Below are positions 58,101 to 64,000 of a stretch of DNA of 64,000 nucleotides, one piece after another. The stretch comes from Symbiodinium natans (taxonomy: Eukaryota; Sar; Dinophyceae; Suessiales; Symbiodiniaceae), in contig CAJNDS010001169.1 of assembly GCA_905221605.1 (NCBI GenBank), positions 248,001-312,000 on the forward strand, given 5' to 3'. Each line of letters begins with the position of its first letter. The first letter of the stretch is position 1. The position numbers were made by a program, and so were the translations under genes. The notes beneath the pieces are model-generated. The model was not told the DNA's origin. It did not search any database and saw only the letters and a program-made list of their open reading frames with translations.

Positions 58101-61100
58101 TTTTGTCCGAATCCTGGGGTTCCGTTTAGGGTTTAGGCCCGAGGGTTTGGGGGCACAGGGTTTAGGACCCAGCCCACGGTTTAGGGCCCCTCGGGTTTGC
58201 GGCCCTTGGGTTTGTAGCCCTTGGGTTTGGCTAGGGTTTGGGGCAGCTTTAGGGTTTGGGCCCTGGGAATTCCCAGGTGGGTGGGTAATTTTCCAACGCT
58301 TGACAAGCTGCTTGACTAGTGAAAGCTAGTACATGAACTGCTGAACCCAAACCCGAAGCTCTGAACCCACCCTAAACCCTATCCTTGAACTCCCAAACCA
58401 TACAGAGGAAATCTGAAACCTGGCCAAAATACTCGCAGCATTCCTCGGGAAGCCGCTCCAGCTCATTGTTGGCCAGGTAGAGCTCCTTCGGGTTTAGGGG
58501 TTGGGAGGTTTAGGGTTTACGGGTGTAGGGGTTTAGGGGTGTAGGGGTGTAGGGATGTAGAGGTTTAGGGGTTTAGGGGTTTAGGGGTTTACGGGTTTAG
58601 GGGTTTAGGGGTTTAGGGGTTTAAGGGTTTAGGGGTTTAGGGGTTTAGGGGTTTAGGGGTTTAGGGTTTAGGGTTTGGGGGGCAGGGGTTTAGGGTTTCA
58701 AGTTTAACGGCCTTAGGTTCCACAGTCTTGGGCATTCAGGGTCTAGGGTTTAGGGTTTAGGCGCTAGAGCTCAGAGAAGCGACCGCTTGTAGTACAGGGC
58801 CTAGCGTTTAACGCTTGGAGGTTTGGAGATCAGGCGGAGGTTCAAAGCTCTTCACCATAGGGCTCACTGCGTTAGTGCGGAAGCTCCCAATCCTAAAGAC
58901 GTCTTGGGTATCAGTAGGATGGTGTACGTACCTCAAACAGTTACCTTACTGAAACCCCACACTTTTGGCTCAACCCTAATGTTCACCCTAACCGGTACGC
59001 AATCAGCACAACGATGCCGACCCCCAACCACTTACCCATGCCCCACACCGCGTCTTCAACCTCGCACGCCCAAAGCACCCTGTAAAAAAACAAGAACACA
59101 AACACACAAACCGCACAAACCCTCAGCTCGCGTCCTGGAGTTTCGCCAGCTGGCCCAAGCTGCGTGGTAGCATGCGCAATCGGTTGCCCCCTGGCGCATG
59201 CGTTTTGGGTGTGGGGTTCAGTCTTGTTCTCGACTAGGGGTCCCAGATGTAGTGTACCAAAACCAAAAACAGATCTAGTGGTAGGGGTCTATCGGATGCA
59301 GGGTTTAGGGATTAGGGCTCAGGGCCCCAAAGCCGATTCATCAGCTTCGTGTTCTGACTGCTTTCTCATGTGCGCAGCCGGCTTGCCAAGCCAGAAAGAC
59401 ATGGAAGTGAAACGTGAACCCCAAGCCCTGCACCCGCAAGCCAAACCCCCTTCCTAACTAGACCCTTATAGAAGCACTCAACCCCTTAAAAGCATTAAAC
59501 CTCAATCCTAAACCTCTCAGCCCCAAACCTAAGCCCCAAAACGTTTGCACGGATATGTGGAGGTTGCTCAAACAAAACGTCTCTTTGTCCGTGCGCTTTT
59601 GGTGATGAAAACTTTTGGAAAAGGACACTAACCCCTAGTCCTAGCCCCTACCATAATAATACCTCACCCCTGCCTTCAGTACCCCGCAATGAACACACAA
59701 CCCATGCGGATTCGAACAGGTGAGTCCCATGCAAGTCAAGAATGCCGAGCTGCGAAAATACCCCGAAAAAAAAATTCAGGTCCCCTGAGCCCGCCCTCCC
59801 CAGAGCACCCTCAACGGGCTTAAGGATTGGAGGTTCTGGGAATAGGGGTCTAGGGACCCGTTTCTTTGAGAAGCCTCGAACCTGTAAGGGGTTCAGGACT
59901 GTGTCGCGGGAAGCCTCGGGTTCATATTCGGCCTGGGCGCTTTGGGGTTCTCAGGGTTTAGGACTTTAGGCGGGTTTAAGGCTCAGGGGGTTCTGTGGCT
60001 ATTTCCGATACTGCGGGACACTCTCCTCAGAAAGGTGGGAGAAAAAAAAAAGGAACCCAGACTCCAAACCCTAGAGGGGGTCTTCATCCCAAGTGGCCTA
60101 GGTGCAGCCTACGCAGAGATCGCAGCTCGCCAATGGTGTCCTCACGCAGACAGTGTCCTAGGTCCCCGGTTACCGAAGACTCAAAACGATGCGCTCGTTG
60201 CTGGGTTTCAAAGGGAAATTCAGGTTTGCGCTCTGGGGATGTGTTGCCATTCCCGTTTGAGGCGGTTTTAGGGTTGCGGCGTCTAGGGCTTAATTAGAGT
60301 TCACTAGCTTAGGGCTTGGGGTTTAAGTGTGGAGTTCTGAAGCCCTGTTCAACCCTAAACCCCGAACCCACAACCACGGCCGATTCTACTCCCCCCGAGA
60401 AAAGAAGGCCGAAGCCGCCGAAAGCCGATTAAGGGCGGCTTGGGTTTGGGCTGAGGGTTTCGGGTGCTGGGGAGTTGGCATGTTATTGAGCGTAGGCTTC
60501 AGCCTCTTATGAGCGAAACTTCAGACATGAAACCGCCCATGCAACTCGTCCCAGGAGCCCCGAAACCATAAGCCATGAAATCCCTAAACCCTGAACCCCT
60601 AACCTCGGAACCCCTAGAACCCAGAATCCCACAAACTCCTAAACCCCAAAACACCCCAGGTGTCCGGCAGCTCAGTGAGCTGGTTGTTCAACAAGTTCAG
60701 CCTCAACCGTGTGGGTTTAGGCTTGAGGCTTTGAAGATTCACAGGGTTCAGGGAGGGCTTAGGGCTCGGGGTTGTTGAAAGGTAAGGTCTCACGGGCTTC
60801 GGAGCTTTCCTGGAAGATTTTTTGGGGGTTTAGGGCTTCGAGGCGAACTCTGAACCCTGGACCTAGGCCATGCCCTGGTACCCCCTGCACTTGAAGTTTC
60901 CTGGAAGCCCCAGTAATTGCACATGAACCTCAAACCCCACACCCCAGTTGCAAGTGGCAGCCCATGAACCTTCAAGTAGATACCCATTCCGCCCACGCCC
61001 AGGCGCGTCTGCAACTGCGTGAGGCAGCCCAGGCGGGATGGCAACTCGCCTTGGAGGAAACGTCACAGGGCGAGTAAAGATTGAGCCCTGAACACCAAAC

Positions 61101-63453
61101 TCTAACGTTGCTTAAGGGAAAGAGCGTTCAGCGTTCTTAGGCCCTACCCGCAAACCGCTCAAAGGGCCAAGCAAGCCTAACACGGCTTAATGAGAACCTG
61201 CGATGGTTCCCCAATGCTTCTTTTGTGGGGAGGCCAAGTCGGCTCCATACCGGTTCGAATTTGGAGTCCTTAGAGGTAGGCCCCCAGAAAGGACGGCAAC
61301 CCGCCCCCCCCCCACCCAAAAACAGGAAACATGTTCAGGGTGGTGCTAGGGTTGAGAATAAAGGTCGCGCAGAACTTCATCATCTTAAACGAAGCTTCAA
61401 GCTAAACTTGCTAAATCCCAACCGAAATCCCCAGTAGGAAACCGGAAACCCTAAACCCCAAACCCTAAACCCCTAACTAACCCTGCGCCTTCCAACCCTA
61501 AATCCCAAACCTTATGCCTCAAGCCCCGAGCCCTGCATCCGGCGAGGTCGCTGAGCATGTTGGAGCCGAGGTGGAGCTCCACCAGGCCATGGAGGGAACC
61601 TGGGAAGATCTGCAGAGAGCTTTGAGGCTTTTGAGGGCTCAAGGGTTCAGGGCTTCAGGGATGCAGGGTTGAGGGCTTCAGGGGTTTAGGATCTGTTGTT
61701 GTTTTTTGTTTTGTTTTGTTTTCCTTTTTCTTTTGTTTTTTTTTTTTTTTTTGGGGGGGGGGGGCCGTTTAACATTGGACCCGAGGCCTGTAACTCCTAA
61801 AATGATCATGGGGTGTGTTGGCCTTTTGTTTAGCTTGGCTTGGTCCACGGCAACCCCAACAAAAGCGAACCCAGAAATACAGTTGTACATAATTTTACAA
61901 GATGGGAACATATTCATGCACAATGTTTACGAGATTTGTCAGGTCTTTCTTGAGTTCCCTTATGCTTTGCTGCATTGGTCATCCATGTTCGGGAGATCGC
62001 ACAACCCTAAGCAATAAACACCTTCCAAGCCATGCACCCTCAACTTGCAAAACCCTATAACGCCCCCACCCTACGAACCCCCAAACCCTAAACCGCCCTG
62101 AATTAGGGACCCTAAGCCCTAAGCCCCTCCACAGCTAGGCCCACAGAAGTCCAAGCTGCCGATGCTGTCCGGAAGTGATGACAGCCTAACAGGAAAATTT
62201 GCGGGCAGCCTACGGCGAGAGAGGGAGAGAGGGAGGGAGAGGAAGAGAGGAGGGGGAAGAGAGTGAGAGAGAGAGGGGTGGCTGTGGCCCTGCTTCAGCG
62301 CGTCATGGCTGAAGCAGCAAAGCTTAATCTCTGAGTTTGTTTGCCATCAGAGACTTCGCCCTTTCACGATCAGTTCAAAGCCACGGGCCGCGGGGAACTA
62401 GATACCCCAAAGCCGTGATAAAACTAGTTCCCCAAAAGCCATACTTTGAACCAGTAAGCAAAGCATGCCCAAACAAGGGAGGCCAGCAGCATGTGTGCAA
62501 GGATGCAGCACGCGCCAATCCGTTTGGGGAACGGGGTCAACCAAAGCCGACTGCGGGACGAAGCCGTACACCTCCCCCAGTCTTATTCATCCTAGAGGCA
62601 TCAATAACGGAAGTAAACGTCCCCTTGAGATTGACACCTCGACTCGAATCCACGGGCAGGAGAAATCCCATGTTATGGCAGTGATCGCCATGATGGACCA
62701 TACCCCAAACTATGAGCAAAAACCGATACCCTTTTTGCCACAATCCTCAAAAGCCTCAACCCCAAAGCATGAACCCTCAACCCTAAACCCCGACCCTTCA
62801 GCCCTGAGCCCTGATTACCCGAAACCCCAACCCTCAACCCTAAATCCTTGAAACCCTCAATCATCTAAAGCATCTCCGGGGGGCAGGTTGCAGTCCACGC
62901 GCAGGTCTTCCAAGGATACCTAAGCCGCGAACCCCGCCAGCCCCGCGAAACCCTGCGACCCCGCGAAACAAACCACCAACCCCGCGGAACCCTGCCAACT
63001 CCGCATCACATAGCACGGATGGTCCAAGCCATCGTTACGGTTTGAGGTTGCGGGTACTTTTGCACCCTTTGAGGCTGCATCATACAGCCCCTTATACTGA
63101 ACAAGGACCGGGCAGGTGGCTTCGAGAACTGGCTCCTTTCCTCCTCTCTGCAGAACCGTGAGGTCTAGAGGTAGGGCTTGAAACCCTAATAAGCGAAACG
63201 CCTCTTTTCCTAAATCTTCGCCAGGAACATCAACCTGAATAGCCTAAGTTACTGCACCAAGAGCCTTAAGGCCCTGAACCCCATGTAGGGCTTCGGGCTG
63301 AGGGGGGGTTTGCGGGTCCTAGCTTGGTTTGAGGTTGGGGGTGAGGGTTTTGGGGTTTAGTTCGGGCTTGGGTTTCAGGGAGTTTAGGGGAAACTCCGCT
63401 GAGCCGCCAGGGCCCCGATGTTCGACGGCAGCCCTTGCAGCTTGTTGGCGCTC
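43108..63453 (-). CDS. Leucine-rich repeat protein, at least 20 micro-exons
   Basis: At least 20 minus-strand islands code single or half LRRs of the plain type LxLxxNxLxxLPxxLGxLxxL, similar in pattern to SHOC2-like and plant Ras-group LRR proteins. Exons are 25-67 nt, acceptors AG|G, donors GC, GT or GA. Many LRRs are cut into a 'strand' exon (ELxLxxNxL) and a 'helix' exon (ELPESLGxLxxLE). No start, no non-LRR domain and no sure stop were found; a possible end is at 50591-50694. It may be one gene or two, because a repeat/virus-like block lies at 47.1-49.1 kb. Individual exons follow. Confidence 0.75.
43889..43927 (-). CDS. LRR exon (ELPESLGELEMLE)
   Basis: Acceptor gccag|G, donor GC (gag|GCAGGA). 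Same length and shape as the exon at 46758-46796. Confidence 0.82.
44432..44461 (-). CDS. LRR exon (ELDLSANPLE)
   Basis: Ten codons; acceptor gagag|G, donor GC (gag|GCACGT). Confidence 0.8.
45041..45077 (-). CDS. LRR exon (LQKLEVADGTLK)
   Basis: Acceptor aagag|G, donor GA (aag|GAGCCT). LRR strand half. Confidence 0.72.
45380..45446 (-). CDS. LRR exon (LRVACNDLKAVPEKFGRLSN)
   Basis: A full LRR ending LK. Acceptor cagag|G, donor GA (aag|GACCGC). Confidence 0.82.
46137..46175 (-). CDS. LRR exon (ELHLSDNAIANFP)
   Basis: Acceptor aacag|G, donor GC (cct|GCTCCT). Confidence 0.82.
46758..46796 (-). CDS. LRR exon (ELPESFGRLAALE)
   Basis: Acceptor cttcag|G, donor GT (gag|GTGGGT). Sits exactly at a CCCTAAA to TTTAGGG switch. 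Confidence 0.83.
46814..46966 (+). repeat. TTTAGGG array
   Basis: Two runs separated by a short unique spacer; directly right of an LRR exon. Confidence 0.95.
47150..48310. repeat. GC-rich complex repeat block
   Basis: Lacks TTTAGGG repeats and is built from recurring motifs: CATCATGAGCATCAGCAG or its complement near 47600, 47783, 47881, 48154 and 48294, and AAAACCTCGTAAA..GTGTTTT variants near 47405, 47535, 47677, 47931 and 48208. Open frames on both strands look alike because of internal inverted repeats. Probably a transposable or satellite-like element; no recognised protein. Confidence 0.65.
47945..48155. repeat. Long inverted repeat with perfect 32-bp palindrome
   Basis: The core at 48035-48066 is a perfect palindrome (GACCCCGAATGCCCTT and its complement). 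Imperfect complementarity continues outward on both sides for roughly 50-100 bases. Confidence 0.85.
48530..49135 (+). pseudogene. AT-rich virus-like coding fragment
   Basis: This block is markedly AT-rich compared with its surroundings. After a G tract the plus frame reads LYLHCNEISNYNQ, later VPVNVAYLGVIND and ends RRLNF with TGA at 49059-49061. The same frame then continues open through LNGVDISFTLTFF to about 49129. An NG-x-D-x-SFTL ending is, in my memory, typical of a structural protein family in polinton-like and related dsDNA viruses of protists. The in-frame stop and the G-rich insertion mark it as decayed. The identification is from motif memory only. Confidence 0.4.
48706..48862 (+). 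repeat. G-rich low-complexity tract (GGGGGT type)
   Basis: About 155 bases of almost only G and T on the plus strand, inside the AT-rich virus-like block. Strong G-quadruplex potential. ORFs across it (poly-Gly, poly-Pro) are artefacts. Confidence 0.9.
50030..50520 (+). repeat. Short interspersed motif, three copies
   Basis: Variants of AAGCAAAACAA...TTAAGGCCGGGC at about 50033-50066, 50209-50246 and 50473-50508. The surrounding 49.7-50.5 kb is free of telomere-like DNA and open in several frames on both strands; I cannot choose a coding strand. Confidence 0.55.
50591..50694 (-). CDS. Possible terminal exon, coiled coil plus stop
   Basis: Minus frame MKLRDPGVHKARQESRRCEQ continuing to GRFAEQE and TAG. 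Charged helix composition; it could be the C-terminus of the LRR gene to the right. No acceptor chosen. Confidence 0.35.
50783..50860 (-). CDS. Possible LRR exon (NFLALPCRLAPLEDLQT)
   Basis: The reading frame has LRR spacing, but I found no AG|G acceptor next to it, so the edges are approximate. Confidence 0.4.
51028..51116 (+). repeat. TTTAGGG array
   Basis: Twelve or so near-perfect 7-mers. Confidence 0.96.
51614..51638 (-). CDS. LRR exon (FLDSNKLQ)
   Basis: A 25-nt exon; acceptor acggag|G, donor GT (cag|GTTCGC). LRR strand half. Confidence 0.6.
52206..52265 (-). CDS. LRR exon (RANQIESLAESFGDLRSLKK)
   Basis: Acceptor ctgcag|G, donor GC (agaa|GCTGCC). Confidence 0.8.
54067..54104 (-). CDS. 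LRR exon (ALPETFTLASLQ)
   Basis: Acceptor acgag|G, donor GC (agaa|GCTGCT). LRR helix half. Confidence 0.75.
54452..54501 (-). CDS. LRR exon (ELQGLQQLFLAGNELK)
   Basis: Acceptor gcaag|G, donor GC (aag|GCTGTC). Confidence 0.83.
56190..56253 (-). repeat. CCCTAAAA 8-mer array
   Basis: Uniform 8-base units ending five bases from an LRR exon. Confidence 0.94.
56258..56297 (-). CDS. LRR exon (ALLELHIGSNKFP)
   Basis: Acceptor aagag|G, donor GC (ccgg|GCTCTT). Directly flanked on the left by a CCCTAAAA array. Confidence 0.78.
56657..56693 (-). CDS. LRR exon (LTELPEHLGRLQ)
   Basis: Acceptor ctcgag|G, donor GC (cag|GCGCGC). Confidence 0.8.
57050..57066 (+). other. tRNA T-arm-like hairpin
   Basis: GCTGG-TTCGAAC-CCAGC forms a 5-bp stem with the canonical seven-base T loop (polymerase III B-box-like). 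No matching acceptor stem or A box is seen upstream, so it is not a complete tRNA. It may be a tRNA-derived SINE relic. Confidence 0.4.
57139..57238. mobile_element. MITE copy 2 (about 100 bp)
   Basis: Same family as 5058-5154: TTGGGATGTTCCCCC at one end, GGGGGGAACATCCCAA at the other, with TACTAACAGTCCTTAAT inside. Confidence 0.82.
57745..58125 (+). repeat. Diverged direct repeats (CTTCGTCGGCATATTGTT)
   Basis: CTTCGTCGGCATATTGTT-type motifs at about 57752, 57795, 57955 and 57998. Two of them are followed by CCTGGGCCCTGGACCA and, further on, TGGAATCGG(A/C)CACTTTTG. A tandem duplication with internal change. Confidence 0.8.
58420..58485 (-). CDS. LRR exon (ELYLANNELERLPEECCEYF)
   Basis: Twenty-two codons, a complete canonical LRR ending GQ. 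Acceptor cgaag|G, donor GT (cag|GTTTCA). CCCTAAACCC lies to its left and TTTAGGGG arrays to its right. Confidence 0.85.
58495..58672 (+). repeat. TTTAGGGG 8-mer array
   Basis: Uniform 8-base units beginning next to the LRR exon at 58420-58485. Confidence 0.95.
59135..59190 (-). CDS. LRR exon (GNRLRMLPRSLGQLAKLQ)
   Basis: Acceptor gccag|G, donor GA (cag|GACGCG) or GC three bases later. Confidence 0.78.
60655..60701 (-). CDS. LRR exon (LNLLNNQLTELPDT)
   Basis: Acceptor ttgag|G, donor GT (ctggg|GTGTTT). Confidence 0.8.
61007..61049 (-). CDS. LRR exon (ELPSRLGCLTQLQ)
   Basis: Acceptor ccaag|G, donor GC (agac|GCGCCT). LRR helix half. Confidence 0.78.
61544..61599 (-). CDS. LRR exon (SLHGLVELHLGSNMLSDL)
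   Basis: Acceptor cccag|G, donor GC (ctc|GCCGGA). End of one helix plus a full strand half. Confidence 0.8.
62150..62185 (-). CDS. LRR exon (LSSLPDSIGSL)
   Basis: Acceptor gttag|G; left end approximate. LRR helix half. Confidence 0.65.
62215..62279 (+). repeat. GA-rich purine tract
   Basis: GAGAGAGGGA-type low complexity; a similar tract is at 48345-48425. Confidence 0.9.
62877..62919 (-). CDS. LRR exon (LEDLRVDCNLPP)
   Basis: Acceptor cttag|G; left end uncertain (GA donor likely). LRR strand half. Confidence 0.6.
63405..63453 (-). CDS. LRR exon (SANKLQGLPSNIGALA)
   Basis: Acceptor gccag|G, donor GC (gcg|GCTCAG). Strand and helix parts of one LRR. Confidence 0.75.
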
Positions 63454-64000
63454 CTGGCTTCGGGTGATTCAGGGTTTAGGGTTCTAGGGGGGCCTTTTGG
63501 GTTCGGGGAGCAGAATCTAGGGCTTCAGGTTGCTTCGGGCTTGGAGTTTCGAGTGTTGGTCTACAAGTTGCGTGCGAAGCTCTAAAGGCTGTGGGCGGCC
63601 AAAGTGCCAAAGTGCATTTGATTTATAGACGCGAAGTCAAAAACCTCAACCCAAAACCCTTGATACTCTGTTGAGGACTGGCCAGATCTACCCGGAGCGG
63701 AAGGATATCTAAAAACATCTAAAAACCCCGTACCGACAACGATGCGCCCAACTGCCATTGAAACCTCGGGAGCCTAACACATCCTTCTTTGTGATGCATA
63801 CACAAGAAGCCTTTCAACAAAGAAACCCTGATCTAAAACACAACCCACTTGTCATCCAAGCGGGTGTCTGAGTCTTGGGCTTTGGGTGTTGGGTTTTGGG
63901 TTTGGTGCTGCGGCTTTAGGGCCACCCTAAAAACCGAAAGCTTAAATCCGTACAGCTCGGTTCCCCGTTCACCTTTGAATGGGAAAGTTCACTCGTTCGC
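63454..64000. other. Right edge, nothing established
   Basis: Degenerate TTTAGGG-like DNA to 63560, then mixed sequence. The LRR gene probably continues beyond the edge. Confidence 0.4.

Noticed and set aside
1-64000. True chromosome end
   Set aside because: Telomere-type repeats occur throughout in both orientations, are degenerate and alternate with exons, so they are interstitial.
1-64000. Bacterial features, CRISPR arrays, rRNA
   Set aside because: None seen; the repeats are not spaced by unique spacers and no rRNA-like conserved text was recognised.

Overview
This is nuclear DNA from a eukaryotic protist, most likely a dinoflagellate. The reasons are visible in the sequence: (1) degenerate TTTAGGG/CCCTAAA telomere-type repeats fill almost all non-coding DNA; (2) every gene I could establish lies on the minus strand; (3) the genes are cut into tiny exons (25-85 nt) whose acceptors are AG followed by G in the exon and whose donors are mostly GC, with some GT and GA. 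That splice-site signature is known from dinoflagellates. A chromerid is the main alternative. Ordinary ATG-to-stop ORFs are almost all artefacts here. I found the genes by looking for short islands of non-telomeric sequence, applying the AG|G rule, and checking reading phase between islands.

Layout. 1-5.9 kb: telomere-like introns or spacers, a few orphan minus-strand exons, an 11-bp tandem repeat and one MITE. 5.87-21.8 kb (minus): 27 micro-exons, all phase-compatible (the end of one exon is uncertain), coding about 430 residues of splicing factor 3B subunit 1 (SF3B1), from the N-terminal region through the TP-motif linker to the first HEAT repeats. The N-terminal start and the rest of the HEAT domain were not found. 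22-25 kb: no gene established. 25.17-26.06 kb: a large (TG)n-type microsatellite. 25-29.9 kb (minus): several plausible exons of an unidentified gene, one resembling the end of a J domain. 30.0-30.74 kb (minus): a two-exon membrane RING-finger gene. 32.83-33.59 kb (minus): a 252-codon ORF of unknown function. 34-40 kb (minus): scattered micro-exons of unidentified genes and two tandem-repeat patches. 43.1-63.5 kb (minus): at least 20 micro-exons of a leucine-rich-repeat (LRR) protein, interrupted at 47.1-49.1 kb by a GC-rich repeat block and an AT-rich, virus-like fragment. 57.1-58.1 kb: another MITE, a tRNA T-arm-like hairpin and a divergent tandem duplication.

The unifying observation is architectural. 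In transcript orientation most introns begin with TTTAGGG-like DNA just after the donor and end with CCCTAAA-like DNA just before the acceptor, so the two ends of one intron are complementary. Exons sit at the switch points. This could fold introns and bring weak GC/GA donors to their acceptors, and the best example is a gene for a core component of the spliceosome that recognises the branch site.
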